DNA of 64,000 bases, taken from the NCBI RefSeq assembly GCF_037126465.1, contig NC_088210.1, positions 23,089,511 through 23,153,510 of the forward strand, written 5' to 3'. How positions within the stretch are numbered: the stretch's first letter is position 1; each line of letters starts with the position of its first letter. The stretch comes from Ornithodoros turicata. Its lineage: Eukaryota; Arthropoda; Arachnida; Ixodida; Argasidae. The notes beneath the pieces are model-generated. The model was not told the DNA's origin and ran no database searches. It was given only the letters and a program-made list of their open reading frames with translations. The position numbers and the translations under genes were made by a program. Shown here in pieces: positions 1 to 12,285 of the stretch.

Positions 1-131
1 TTCTAAGAGTGTACCGCTTCAGAATCGAAGACATAGGGAGAGGGGCGTACGCCTTTATGTGTCAATTAATCCAAATTGTCGTAAAAAGGCGCACGCTCCA
101 TCTCGCTTTCAATCAGAAGCGATAACCTTAT
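1..131. mobile_element. Palindromic MITE, family B, truncated copy
   Basis: The stretch has GGGGCGTACGCC on the left and an opposing AAAAGGCGCACGCTCC on the right, flanked by inverted CGCTTCAGAATCGAAG and CAATCAGAAGCGATAACC. This is the core of the family B fold-back seen more fully at 2983 and 12789. The copy is diverged and has lost its outer ends. No coding capacity. Confidence 0.65.
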
Positions 132-230
132 ATTCTTGAAAATGATAGTGGTGGTGGTCCTTTTGAAAGAGGCAGAGCCCGCCGTTGTCGGCCTCACAGA
201 GGTGGGCAATGTTACGACTAACGCTCTGGG

Positions 231-270
231 GGAGTGTGCGTACTGGGCCGACTTCTATAAGGGAACTGTG
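231..270 (-). mobile_element. SINE body fragment
   Basis: The string TGCGTACTGGGCCGACTTC followed by GGGAACTGTG matches the body of the tRNA-derived SINEs at 22748, 23434 and 26759, read in the same (minus) orientation. Only about 40 bases remain, directly against a family A MITE half. Confidence 0.45.
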
Positions 271-412
271 TCGACAGTTCACTTCACCACATAGCAGGCT
301 CCTAGCCAACTATCATCCCGAGTGACACCGTTCTTTCCTCTGATTTGCTGAAAACGGGGGGCGTACGCCATTTTTGTGGCATTATACAGTTCATAATTGC
401 CACAAAAAATTG
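271..412. mobile_element. Palindromic MITE, family A, half copy
   Basis: It carries the family order: CTTCACCACATAGCA, CTCCTAGCCAAC, TCATCCCGAGTGA, TTTGCTGAAAACGGG, GGCGTACGCC, then the AT-rich loop. It stops just after the loop, where a GT/GC microsatellite begins, so the second arm is missing. Confidence 0.7.
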
Positions 413-414
413 CC

Positions 415-460
415 TTTGTGTGTGCGTGCGCGCGCGCGCGCGCGTTCGTGCGTTCGTGCG
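415..460. repeat. (TG/CG)n microsatellite
   Basis: Alternating TGTGTGTGCG grades into CGCGCGCG and then TTCGTGCG units. It adjoins the broken end of a palindromic MITE. Confidence 0.85.
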
Positions 461-1487
461 ACAATTAGCATCACTGCGTAAGTGACCCAAAAAGGAGTAC
501 GCCTGTGAGCCCATTATGCGGTACGATCCTGTTGTTAGAGTGCACAAAATGTACGAGAACATCCCGAAGTTTAATTATGTAACACAATTATATGAAAAAT
601 AAATAAATGTATGATACAAAACACGGTACATTGTACAGGTATACAACAACAATTAAATGATGCATGGTGGTGCCATGGGGTGTTTGCGAAATATGTGTAC
701 ACCAGCAACTGTACTACCTGGGTACTGATTATGTCCATTCCATTCTGTCTGATTCCGTTTTTGTTTTGTTTTTCGTTTTTTTTAAATTATATTCTACTCT
801 ATTTTGTCGAGAGATACTATCCTGTAGCGTAGAACGTCAAATGACACGATGAGTAATACCGCTAATAAAATTACAACAACCCTCTTGTTGCACTTTCTTT
901 GCTTTCGCGGCAGTGGCGCCCTCTAGTTCTTTTTTTTTCTTTTTTTCTTCCCTTTACGTCGACCTTGGCCGTAAGTGGAAACGGTTCGATGCCAGTTATG
1001 AACTTATATATCAGACTTCTTCCAATCCCGTGTCTAGATGAAACGGATATGTATTTCTTGTTTTAATTCCCCGACTGCTGCTACAAGATGAAAGAGAACT
1101 GACATCTTAGCCGTGTTCGACCCGAAAACATTCGTGTCATTTAAAAAAAAACGATATTTCGAGCGTACGTGGCACATTCCTTCCACTATAGAAGCATTCG
1201 AGTGTGAAAGTAAGATAGAATTGTCTTAAAATGAGTCCAACTGGAGGTTTTAGTGTCTTAAAATAACCCCAACTTCCTGAGCGACATCATTAAGATAGTT
1301 GAAAATAGCATAATCATATTAATAATCATATTCTTCTTTCAATTTTTTATTATCGTTGTATTGTTGCCTCACCTACTCACCCATGTAATGCCCTTTTAGG
1401 GCCTTTGGGTTATGAATAAATGAAATGAAATGAAATCAGCGGTATAGATCGCTGATGATGAACCGCATGAAACGACAGCGTTGGGAT
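461..1487. other. Non-genic stretch with one retroelement-like 3' tail
   Basis: No credible coding region. At 1383-1437 GTAATGCCCTTTTAGGGCC leads into TATGAATAAATGAAATGAAA, which looks like the 3' end and short-repeat tail of a non-LTR element. A similar tail occurs at 34183. The rest shows nothing I recognise. Confidence 0.5.
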
Positions 1488-2085
1488 TCCTTTTATCGTA
1501 CAGGGTTCGTCAAGATAAACTCTGGGTTTTGTAACGAAGATAAAACGAATAGACACAGTGTCGGGAAGCTAAAGTAAATGTTAGAGGAGGTAGTATGCCC
1601 CAAAATTTCATGTCGGTACTGCCACTTGGTCCGTTCCTCTGCGGATAAATCGTGAAAATTAAAAAAACCGTCGCTGGCTAACATTTCCAATCGGCTATAC
1701 CTGTGTTTCAGAACCTTCCGTCAGATGGCGACACGGTCGAGCGCAGCGTTGCAGACGACTTCGCACATTAGTCTTTTGCATTCAGTTCCACTTGCTCACT
1801 TGGTTTCGATATCGTCTGCAACGCCACGTTCGACCGTTTCGCCATCTGACGGAAGGTGCTGAAACACAGGTATAGCCGATTAGAAATGTTAGGCAGCGGC
1901 GGTTTTTTAATTTTCACGATTTATGCGCAGAGGAAAGGACCAAGTGGCAGTACCGACGTAAAATTTTCGGTCATAATACGTCCTCTAACATCTACTTTAG
2001 CTTCCCGGTACTGTTTCTATTTGTTTTATCTCGGTTACTTTACTCGAACTTTATCTTGGCGAACCCTGTACTTATGCGGAAAAGC
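1488..2085. mobile_element. Long fold-back (inverted repeat) element
   Basis: The left arm (about 1488-1760) and right arm (about 1818-2085) are diverged reverse complements around a loop of roughly 55 bases. Landmarks in the left arm are CTTCCGTCAGATGGCGACAC, GGCTATACCTGTGTTTCAG and GCCACTTGGTCC. Their inverses appear in the right arm as CGCCATCTGACGGAAGG, CTGAAACACAGGTATAGCC and GGACCAAGTGGC. The arms share no sequence with the GGCGTACGCC families. No protein is evident, so it reads as a fold-back MITE or an inverted duplication. Confidence 0.75.
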
Positions 2086-2982
2086 ACACTTTTCGTTTGG
2101 ACTTTGTTCGTCTAGGTTGCTCGGTCACTTCCTTTCAACGCGTGCGCGCACTAGAGCAAAATACCTCTCTCGCGTGCAAACAGCAGATAAAAGTCTAAAA
2201 AATATATATATAAAAGTCAGTGAGTCAACTTTCTCCATCTCCCCGCGGGGTGTTTCATCCTAACCGAGATGCTTACCGCAGTTCTGCAGACACTCCAATC
2301 TACGCAATGTTACCCCCTCTGCACTCTCATCGAAAGGAGAGGAAGCATAGATGCTATTCCGCTCTTCTTCTTTTTTGCATGTAGGGCAACAACGTAAACT
2401 TGAATTCCTCGTTCACAATGTCCTCTAGAAGGAAGAGCACCGATTACTGTAGGGGAGAAATACAGGGTAGAGTACCGCCTGTGGCAATGAAACGTACATA
2501 CCACCCATTATCATCAAAATAACGTTGCTGTTACAAGGGGTATTACACTTCGGGGTCGTCGATGCCCAATTCGTACGCCTAAACGAAACTACTTTTTTTG
2601 TTGTTGTTGTTGCTGTTTTTTATGATAACTTTGAAAATAAAGGTGTCCTTGCGGGCATTTAAATTTTCAGATAGGACTCCGCTATTTTTCCTTTTCTTTA
2701 TTCTGTTCTGCCAAAAGAAGGGTGAGGGTGTAGAGCCTAAATTTTGTACTATTCCTCTTTATCACTTTTTGCATAATCATCATGATAATGAAAAATATAT
2801 ATCAAGTCACCGTTTTCGGACAGGAAATGATGCAGCCTTGGTAGTTATGGAGAACGACCCCTCTATAAGAGACAGTGAACTTGAGTTTTGCAAATGATGC
2901 ACACACACACACACACACCAACCAGCTGCTGCTTTGCAACGCCTTCTTGAGCAGTACACTATGAAGCTCACTTTCGCTAGCT
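2086..2982. other. Non-genic stretch
   Basis: No supported gene. It holds a solo retroelement-like tail (ATTATCATCAAAATAACG followed by TTGCTGTT, about 2502-2535), a GTT-rich run near 2598 and an (AC)n microsatellite at about 2899-2918. Confidence 0.45.
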
Positions 2983-3206
2983 GCACTCTAAAAATGGAAC
3001 TTCACCGTATAGCACACTGTGCGACAACCATTGTCACGAATAATAGGGTTAGCGCTTCTGATTCGAAGAGAGAGGGGGCGTACGCCTTTTTGCGTGAATT
3101 ATCATATATCCAAATTGATACAAAAAGGCGTACGCCCCCTATATAACTCGTGGCAATGGTTGGCCCACAGCATGCTATGCGGTGCAGGTTCCGTCTTTGG
3201 AGTGTG
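2983..3206. mobile_element. Palindromic MITE, family B
   Basis: From outside in, it reads CTCTAAAAATGGAACTTCAC, TAGCACACTGTGCGACAACC, CTTCTGATTCGAAGAGAG, GGGGGCGTACGCC, a short loop, then GGCGTACGCCCCC and GGCAATGGTTGGC. The outer 35 bases resemble family A ends, so the two families probably share a terminus. The inner right arm is shortened. Confidence 0.75.
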
Positions 3207-3437
3207 CACTCTTAGAAATAAACTTCACCGCATAGCACGCTCCTAGCCAACCATCATCTCGAATGATTGTTGAAAACGGGAGGCGTACGCCTTTTTTGTG
3301 GCAATTATGAACAGTATAAAGTTCATAAAAAAGGCGTACCCTCCCGTTTTCAACAAATCAGGGCAGATAACCATATCATTCGAGATGATGGTTGGCTAGG
3401 AGCGTGCTATGCGGTAAAGTTCATTTTTAAGAGTGTG
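3207..3437. mobile_element. Palindromic MITE, family A
   Basis: It begins CACTCTTAGAAATAAACTTC and ends with the inverse AAGTTCATTTTTAAGAGTG, with AACCATCATCTCGAATGAT and its inverse inside. One inner segment of the left arm (GATATCGTTATCTGCCC in full copies) is deleted, so the arms are unequal. It abuts the family B copy at 2983. Confidence 0.85.
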
Positions 3438-3459
3438 CCATAAAGAGCTGTTCATTCAA

Positions 3460-3690
3460 GTATCCCTACTCCATAGCATGATGTGCGCCAACCATTGCCA
3501 TGGCAGTGGTTGGCGATATGGCAATAATATGGAGATATGGCAATATATATATATATATGGCAATATAACCCTATCATTCGCGCACGAATGATAGGGTTAT
3601 ATTGTTTCTCGTTCGAAGAGAGAGGGAAAGTACGCCTTTTTGTATCAAAAAGGCGTACGCCCCCTCGCTCAAACGCGCGAAACACCGTAC
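3460..3690. mobile_element. Palindromic MITE, family B, rearranged
   Basis: CCAACCATTGCCATGGCAGT, an (AT)n run near 3546, the palindrome ATAACCCTATCATTCGCGCA with its inverse, then TTCGAAGAGAGAGGGAAAG and inverted CGTACGCC strings. Family B segments are present but scrambled, as expected after internal slippage or a second insertion. Confidence 0.6.
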
Positions 3691-6600
3691 ACAACCTCGA
3701 CGGTGCGAGAGCGCTCTCGAAGAAGCATCATGCATATTCGATTTAATATTCTGGGACAGCTCCTATACTAAGAATAACTATTTCGATACGCACCCTAAAA
3801 TTATTCCGGCGTATATACGCGTTTACCGGGTAAACCCATCTCAGCCAGAAGTGTATCATTCATTTTATCACGACGGGTCGAAATTTGCTAGCGCATCCAA
3901 AGTATATAGAGGATCAATGAAGAATAAAAGCCCAACACCTCCGCAGTGTCATCAATCCTCCACGTGGCCTACAGGGACTTTGAGGGTAATCTCGGTGGTC
4001 TTGCCAAGCACCCAATGCAAATATAACCCGCGCAATCTATCATTCCTCGAGAGAGGCATCAACAGGTAAATGGAGTGAGCCGCTGGAAAAGGTCAGAATT
4101 ACGTCGTCTTCCTACACACTTTGAATGAAACGGCTTCCACTACATTCACGCGTTAGGTTTGCATTCTTATGCGAGTGTATATGGAAGGTTAATAGGGCTA
4201 AACCTTCATGGAACACTTTGTCTGCCGTTGTAACCGGTTCAATGTTCATGATAAACGCGCTAAAAGTCACAAGACAATTACGAACCTCGGATGATGAACC
4301 AAGGATGATTTTATGCTCTCTCTTCCTTTTCCTATAGGACTAATTTCCTTATACATTCATTTTCTTTCTTCGGATCCGAAGTACGGAATGAGTTAACATT
4401 TAATATTCGCTGCATTAATCAATTTCAAGCATTCAAACGTCAGTTGGCTGTCTTATCTGTTATAAGCATCGGCACCGAAGTGATAAAATTACCATGTAAT
4501 GTTAATGTAAGTTAGTGCCCCAATTTTGTGCCGTTATTATATAATAATTAAATACCTGAAAGCTTATGAGGAAGCAAGCTGCTGTAGCTGTAAACCTGGC
4601 ATTATTATTACTTGTTTGCTCCCTTAAGACACTAATCGTTATGTGCAGTTTACAGCAAATCTTGTTGGGACCACATCACAGCAATACCTAGCGGTCCTAT
4701 TTAAACACTGCAATATTTGTATGAATTTGAGTAAAAGTGTCTCCCTCTCTCACGACATAAGACCTCTTCACCGAGCACTTACTTTCAGGAGTATACATGC
4801 CCTTTCAAGGAACATGCTCTAGTTCCGCGTAAATTTGTGCAGAGTTCATTGTCTTGTGTCTTTCAGGACTTTTATCGTCATGCCCCAAGGACAGGTTTAA
4901 CTGTCACTCTCTAACAAGGATTGTCGTGAACAGCAAAGTCATTTTCACCCAACATCATAAAGCAAATTATGACGCAATGAAGCTAGTTCCAACGTGCAGA
5001 TATATGTCCCTCTAAGGTATGTTAAGGTAACGTATAAGGGCATAAGGTATATATTAAATGAAATGAAATGTGTCCAGGCCTGCTTTTACGACAGTGCGTG
5101 TTTAGAGAGAGAATGTAGTGTAACCACTATACAACCAATAGTCAGTCGTCTCGTTGTCAGATCATTGGCCGATTGCGCCCACCGGAAGTACGAGGGATAT
5201 TCGGAAAGTAAGTTCAGATTGGCCATACCATTACCTTCATAGCCATTTCTGCATTCCTGTTGAAATAATGTTTCCCACGTGGGACTACGTGCATTACTTT
5301 CTTGCGATAATCGTCTTGTATTTTTCTTCCCTGCAACGGAATCGTAAGTACATCCTAGGCATGTTTCCGCATCCGGCTTTTCCGAAGCTTTCCGTACAGG
5401 AGGCAGCCACTAAGAGCATGGATAGGTCATTACCGAAATGTAAACGTAACGGATCGAGTGGAACTTTATTCTGTCTTTTTTATTTTGGTAAGAACATTAG
5501 GCAGGCGGAAGTGCAGCACTATTTCCAGCATTTCTTATTCGAAGAAGCAGCTTGAAATGGCCCAGTGCTGCGACAGAACACGAAAACATATGTCGATGCG
5601 GACTTTACGTCCGCCTGTCGGTGGCTATCGGGATACTTAAAAGTGCGTCCCCTGGTAGATGGAGGAAGGAAAAGTGTAGACATCCAGACGCAAGAGATAT
5701 TCGCAACGTCTGTGGAGATCGACGCAATATGTCGCCTGCCAAAGAGCAGATTGATGAATTGAAGAATGTTTCACCAATGCCATTCTTTAATCGAAGATTG
5801 CAACTAGGCGTTGGATAAATATAATGGAGAATTGATTGAATTGGATTGGATAACCCGTGCGCATTCGTCTCGACGGACCCCTCTGACACTTTGTGACGCT
5901 CTTTGTTTTGTTTTGTTTTTTTATTGAGATTTCGCACGTGGACTCTCCTACACTGTTGCTTTTGGTGTCAAGTTTTGTGGTGATGTTTTCATCTATTCCG
6001 CTTCAAAGTGTATAGATTTATGTAGCTTCCCTTTGTTTTCTGAATAACGCGTCGTGGAGTAGCCAGTCCCGAGTGGCTCGAGACTAACATCTCCATTCTT
6101 TTCTTTTCCAATTCAAATCAAATCAAACCGCGCGCACGTTTGCTTCCCCTTGCGCTGCTATCACCAACTTCGCCGATAAACAACTCAGCGATAAACACTG
6201 AGGACTGGTAACTTCGTCTTTTTTGTTATCTACTGTCAGTTTTGTTTTTGCATATTCTGCTTCTCTTTTTCTTTTGTCTATCGCAATGAGACAGCCCCAC
6301 TCATGTTGTCACTGTTCTTTCGTCACTGGTTTAATGACATAAACACTAATTGCAAGGATGTGCAGCAGCACGTATTCAGTCTTCGCCGTGAAAAAGAAGA
6401 AAAAAATACGTTTACGCCTCAGCCTTTTGAGCGGGAAATTTCACGAAAAAAAAATCAGACATGTTACGCCTATTAGGTGACGGATACATGGCACAGAAAA
6501 ACAAAACAAATACACATGTAGTGACAATTTTCCACTTCATTTGTGGCTCACTACACAAGGGCACACTGGCGTACTGGTTAATATGAGATATGAAATGATA

Positions 6601-7457
6601 GCCACGACATGACGCCCTCATGGCCAGATAATGTCAATGCACAAAGGCACAAAATTCACACTAAAGGCGAGCACAATCACTATAGGAAATACAACACAGA
6701 GTGCTCTTCCTTAGACATTCATTCTCTCTCTCTCTCTCTTTATAAATATGAGTGTTTGATATTCTGATTTCTTCCAATTTGCGTTCGATTTGCCGCTGGG
6801 GACGCGGAAAATTGCCTTCTATGCGGAGAGTGCGGCGCGTGGGAAAAGTCATTATGGCAAAATGATTTTTGGCTGGAACAAATGATTTTAAGTCAACATC
6901 TTCACCTGGGAGGCGAACGTCGAAACGATAATGAGGGGTTCAGCACGCCCATGCACAGCACGGCTCATTTTCTTCTGTGAAAATTGGTTAGATTTCGTTA
7001 AGGTAGGATGATTTCCTTTGGACTCAGACGATTGAGTCGCCGAATTGAGAGGATTGAGGCTGGGCCGCTGCCGAGAAAGAGTTCTCTTTTTTGGGGCGGC
7101 GCAAATTTCCCACCTGTCCCCACGAGGCGAAAAGTAGACGCCGGTACTGAGACGCAGGGAAGTGCACACCAAAAGAATTTGTGCTTTCTTGCCACAAATG
7201 CCAAAAAACAAAATCGGCATTGCACATAGGAAAAAGGTAAAAGTGCATAGGAGGACAAGAGACCTCCTGTGAGCTAAAAATGTGGATACGGCGGGGAAAT
7301 GTGGATGAGTACTGAGTAGCAAACACAGAAAAGAGTATTTTAAATAAACACCATCAACATACGAATGTGCAGAGATGCACATAGTCCTGAATAATGTAAG
7401 CGGTTGTGTTGCATAAGAAACAACTACTCCTAACGAAAAAAGGACACACCGTGAAAG
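3691..7457. other. Non-genic stretch, about 3.8 kb
   Basis: No open frame here has the composition or splice signals of a gene. Short simple tracts occur, including CT-rich sequence near 6722. At 5814-5850 GATAAATATAATGGAG followed by TTGATTGAATTGGATTGG may be another retroelement tail. I recognise nothing else. Confidence 0.4.
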
Positions 7458-7640
7458 AGCGCTCCTAACCAACCATCATCCCAAGTGATGTCGTCCTCTC
7501 CACTGATTTGTTGAAAACGGGAGGCGTACACCACGCGCTTTCCACGAATCAAGAGCAAAAGAGGTATCACTCCGTACAACGGTTGGCCTTCAGCGTGCTA
7601 TGTGGTGAAGCTTTGTTTTAAGAACATATGATCTTCGGTA
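7458..7640. mobile_element. Palindromic MITE, family A, decayed
   Basis: CGCTCCTAACCAACCATCAT, TGATTTGTTGAAAACGGGAG and GCGTACACC are followed by a diverged right arm ending CGTGCTATGTGGTGAAGC. The loop and much of the inner right arm are lost. The flank at 7641-8078 holds nothing recognisable. Confidence 0.65.
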
Positions 7641-8078
7641 ATGGTTGGATCACACCGCGTTGCTATGAGTCTGTTTTTACAGTGCAAGAAGAAGCAGAAT
7701 TCACGAACGGCTCTAACAACAAGTTTATTACTTGTCGCGTGATTTATGCAATATATTTATACCAGATTACGACACTGTAGACCTCCCAAGTAAACCTCCC
7801 GCAAGGCTTCTGAGTCTCTTTTTTTTTTTTCGTCTATTCCACCGATGGGGAGCTGATACAGCTAAACCTCCTATCGATAATGCCCCTAGCTTCTATTACC
7901 TCCCTCCCTCTTCTTGTATTATTATGATATAGTAGTCGAAGCACATCATTTCGTGCGATAGCGCCTGGTAATTCCTTTTCCCTGCGGGAGAGTTTACGTA
8001 GGCCTAACGAGAAGGTGCATAAACGATCCGCTTAGAGAGTGCCCTCAAGAGTACTGGGTCCGCGCAGGAGAGCACCCA

Positions 8079-8325
8079 CACTCTTAGAAATGAACTTCGC
8101 CGCACAGCACGCTCCTAGCCAACCATCATCTCGAATGATATCGTTATCTGCCCTGATTTGTTGAAAACGGGAGGCCTACGCCTTTTTTGTGACAATTACG
8201 AACAGCATAAGTGTCACAAAAAAGGCGTACGCCTCCCGTTTTCAACAAATCTGGGCAGATGACGATATCACTCCAAATGATGGTTGGCTAGGAGCGTGCT
8301 ATGCGGTGGAGTTCATCTTTAAGAC
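8079..8325. mobile_element. Palindromic MITE, family A, full length
   Basis: About 247 bases. CACTCTTAGAAATGAACTTC is mirrored by GAGTTCATCTTTAAGA. The inner arms run through AACCATCATCTCGAATGATA, TCTGCCCTGATTTGTTGAAA and CGGGAGG, and the 25-base loop contains AATTACGAACAGCATAAG. Nearly every base of one arm pairs with the other, so the element is all TIR with no internal gene. Confidence 0.9.
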
Positions 8326-9102
8326 AGCATGTAAAAACATGTGCACGTGCCAGGCCTGCCATTGCTAGGAACGATGTGTATATGCCTCGAGTATCAGTAT
8401 TAGCACTGGTAAAAGAAAAAAAAAACATGGAGATGCTGAGACTCCATGAACCTGGATGGGGGCTTTTGCAAAGTACTTATAGCTCTGCGTCCACTATATC
8501 ACAAAAATCAAAAGATGGAAGCAGCTATAATAGAAACTAGCCGCATTATCGAAAGAGAGTCTAGCTGCATGCATGCTGAATTGACAAATAAAAAAAAAGT
8601 TGAAATTTTCAATACTTTTTTGCTGTCAAGACCTTGACAGGGTCACGATTTAGTACAAATATAGACGCCGCGACAGGAGATAAAGTTACCGTGAGACGAT
8701 TTCGTGGATCCTGTCATGTTTCGCCTACCGCCAACGCCATAACTTGCTCCCCATAACTTAATTGCTCGCACCCACGCGCTGACGCGCACGCATACGCAGG
8801 GCGAAGTGTAGATTGTATACATGATGGAACATGGATGGAACTTGATGGAATATTAATCACACTGAGGTTAGCACACTCACAGACAAACATCAAACAAAGT
8901 GAAATTTCACACTGAAAAGTTTAGGTGGGTTTCCTCCGTTGGAGAGGACAGCCGGTTGTTGGGCACAAAATTTACTTTGGTGCTGAAGATAGCAACAACA
9001 ACAACAACAATAATAAATGAAGAAGTGATGATGACGTGGGATGTTGGGATGGGATGAAGCTAGCAGAGGTTCGTTGTTTGTGGTCATTCTCGTCCTCGCC
9101 CT
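8326..9102. other. Non-genic stretch
   Basis: No supported gene. It contains an (AAC)n tract at about 8994-9010 and otherwise nothing recognised. Confidence 0.4.
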
Positions 9103-9265
9103 GCACTCTTAGAAATGAACTTCACCGCATAGCACGCTCCTAGCCAACCATCATCTCGAATGATATCGTTATCTGCCCTGATTTGTTGAAAACGGGAGGT
9201 GTATGCCCTTTTTGTGATAATTATGAACCGCCATAAGTGTCACAAAAAAGGCGTCCATCTCCCTT
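9103..9265. mobile_element. Palindromic MITE, family A, one arm plus loop
   Basis: It starts CACTCTTAGAAATGAACTTC, runs through the left arm and the loop (AATTATGAACCGCCATAAG) and breaks off soon after AAAAAAGGCG. The break lies within the returning arm. Confidence 0.85.
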
Positions 9266-11759
9266 GTGGACTCGTCTGCGTTCCTACATCGCAATTGTTC
9301 TCTTATTTTAATGACTTTTCATTTAATTCAATTTTACTTTATTAATAAATAAAATTTACTATATTTAATTAACTAAGTTCGTTTTGTCAATCAATTCGAC
9401 TACTTGATAATTCAACTAACCAGGATTTTATTAGTCCAAACTGTAACGCCAAAATGTTCTATCTCAAAGTAGGGACAATAACTTATAGGACAGGAAGGAC
9501 AATTCTCATCACTTCGACACCGACTTGCCCGCCGAACAGGCAAACGAGGTCCCCGTTTCTTAGTGAAAGCTGAAATTCATCGTGTAACCAACATGGCATT
9601 TGATGCCCTTACGTAGGAAAAAGAAAGGCGTACAAGATGATGGCCTTCGGACGGGTAACATGAAACGTGAATCACGCGTGCCCTAAGTCGCAATCTATAT
9701 GCAGCATCCAATGGGATCTCCTCCGGAAATGTCCATCTTCATCTCGCAAGAAGGAAAAGTGAATCGTAGCCGGCAGGAGCGTCAGAGAGGAACAATATGC
9801 AACTGTGCGTGTACTGTATATAGGACTCGACGCAACTTAATATGTTATCGCATATACATCCATGATATGTCCACGGGAGTGTTAAATATTACAACTCCTG
9901 CCGGTTAGGCGACAAACTGTTGTGTTATGCGTACATATTAAACCGGACATGAATTTATACGTAGGATGATTTTCGTTCGTAGGACCGCCGTTCCGTTTGA
10001 GAGAAAAAGGATTTACGTGCGTATATCCCTTCGTCATAATGTGCAGAAGTTACGCTACTTATCTTTTTCATGCATTGAGTGATAGGAAATTTACATAGAA
10101 ACCTGACATCTACCGCTAAACGTTAGAACGTCACTCCAAAAGAAATCCACGAAGTAGTTTATAATGAAAGGTCCATCTCCATTGTTTTCTTTTACAAATC
10201 AATCAATCAATGTAAGGTGAGTTCCGCAAGGGGCACTGCATTTTGAGCGGCACCGTGTGAATGATTGGGAGGCGCTCATTATTTAAAAAAAAAAAATCAG
10301 ACGAGCTTCGTAAAAAATACATAACTTCTAAAACAGGGCGCTGTTGGCATTAAAATGGGTACAACCCATTTTGGAACCTTCAGTGGACACCTTCACCGCG
10401 ACCAGCCGCGACCAAATTATGTAAACCGAAACCAATTAATTACTGCATCAAATGGCCTGCTTTGCCCGCAGATTTTTCTCAAAAAGGTGTCAATTTCCGC
10501 ATTGCTGTTGGTTCACTATCGGTGTTGACACTCACGAAGTCGGAGAATGTGTCATGCACTGCGTCTGCCCTACTCCGCCCATCACAAACATTTGCGTTTG
10601 TCTCTCTCTCCCTTTCTTTCTTCCGATTCTGCCGTCGCATGCAATTTCACAGTTCAACTGGCGTCTCGTTTTCCTTGCCAGCCTCCAACGTTATCGGAAG
10701 CCGTTTATTGTTGACCTCGTAGAGAGACTAACAACACATCGCCGCAATATGAGATTCTTCCTCTCTTACAATACAACTTCGCAGAAAGAGAGAGAGAGAG
10801 ATCCTGTAACGGGAGAAGCGCTGAAGAGAGTGTCACAATTTTCTGCCTCAGAACTTCTTCGCCATTGGAGGGCTCCATTTAGAAAAACAGAGAAGCAGTA
10901 GTACATAAACAAAGAGAGAGAAATATCCCCAAACGCATTCCGCCAATTCATCCTGCCACTGAAATTCTATTTCTGCGCTCCTATACGGCAACTGCTGTAC
11001 GGAACAGAAAGAAATCGCAAAACGAGAATGCCTTCTCGATAGATAAATAGACGATGCGACGAACCTGTAACAGGTTTTCATGAAAGGAACAGAAAACTGT
11101 TCCGTCTATATGCCTTTTTTTCTTTCTTCTTTTTTTGTCCCCGGGAGTTTCTTGTCGCAGTTCCTCGCGAGTTTCTTTTTCTTGCGCCATAACAGTTCTT
11201 TCACGCGCAGAAAATTAAGGACGCACGCCACAGCTAATTTGTTGATGTGTATTTGCTACTTTTGTTTTGTTGTTGTTGTTGCGAGCAACACGAAACGTGT
11301 TCTCGAAAATGAAGTGCCAGGTACGTTATGTTTGTGATCAGGCGTCACGGCGCGACAGAATTAAATGGGACGATGCTGTTACCTTGAGAGCGATACAAAA
11401 AGCAAGGGATTAATTCATCCGTTGTGTGGTTCGTGGATTGCTGTCAACGTAACGACATATTTCATTCTACGGGGACAATCTTTTTTAGGTCGAGACACAT
11501 GTACAACAAACTGCGCGATGCGTCGCAACGCAAAGCATCAAGCAATGCATCGCAGCAGCTTTCTATACGACACGTCGCAGCGCGACAAGACTACTTGGAT
11601 ATCTCCGCTCCCGTAGGCGGATTGTCGTGCGGAGCTGGTGACATTACGAACCAAGCAGCCAATGATGCTGCACCTCACGTAGATCTGACGGGTAGATCCG
11701 AGTGGTGGACAGTGTGCGTTCTGAATACAACGAGCGGCTGGTTCCGTTGCGTTGCGTGG
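9266..11759. other. Non-genic stretch, about 2.5 kb
   Basis: AT-rich at 9300-9420, with (AATC)n near 10197, a CT-rich tract near 10598, an (AG)n tract at about 10789-10801 and GTT repeats near 11266. No credible gene or recognisable element core. Confidence 0.4.
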
Positions 11760-11761
11760 TG

Positions 11762-11900
11762 AAAAACAAATGAATAAACAAATGAAGCAAATGAAATGAG
11801 GCGAATCAGCAAATGAAATAAAGCATGAACAAATGAAGCATATCAACAAATGATACAAAGCATGAAAAATGAAGCAAATGAACAAATGAAATAACGCGTA
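11762..11900. repeat. Degenerate tandem repeat of an AACAAATGAAGC-like unit
   Basis: Units such as AATAAACAAATGAAGC, AAATGAAATAAAGCATG and AACAAATGAAGCATATC recur with a period of about 12-22 bases. The unit is not conserved enough for a fixed period. Confidence 0.75.
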
Positions 11901-12198
11901 AGTGGACCTTTTTCACATACGCGTCGTATCCGAGCGGCTCTCCAGCGAACCACGCTCGGCGCGCGCCGAAACAAATCCACGTGGGTAGCACAAGGGACCA
12001 AAACCGGTCCGGAGTGGGACATGACGAGCTCGCGCCGTTCGTGCGGTCTCAACTGGTCCCCACTTCTGTCGTCCCCATACCGCGCCATCTAGTGAATGCG
12101 GAGATAACCCTGTCCGGCACCTCAGGGTCATGCGCATGGGCTGTTGTGAAAAAGGTACATTATTCTCGTTGAAGTGTGGCAGTAATCGAAAAAGCTAC

Positions 12199-12275
12199 GT
12201 AGACAGACCACGGAATTTGAACCACGCATCTCTCGATTACCAGTCGAGCGCGTTGACCAATTCGATCACGCTGGC
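12199..12275 (-). other. tRNA-Thr-like sequence (pseudo-tRNA or SINE head)
   Basis: On the minus strand CTCGA and TCGAG form an anticodon stem around CTGGTAA, giving anticodon GGT (Thr). A T-loop-like GGTTCAAATTCC follows. The acceptor stem does not close: GCCAGCG at the start has no matching 3' partner. A working tRNA is therefore unlikely; a pseudogene or SINE promoter remnant fits better. Confidence 0.45.
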
Positions 12276-12285
12276 ATCTGCGCTC

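Noticed and set aside
12199..12275. A functional tRNA-Thr gene
   Set aside because: The anticodon arm is good, but the acceptor stem does not pair, so I list it only as tRNA-like.
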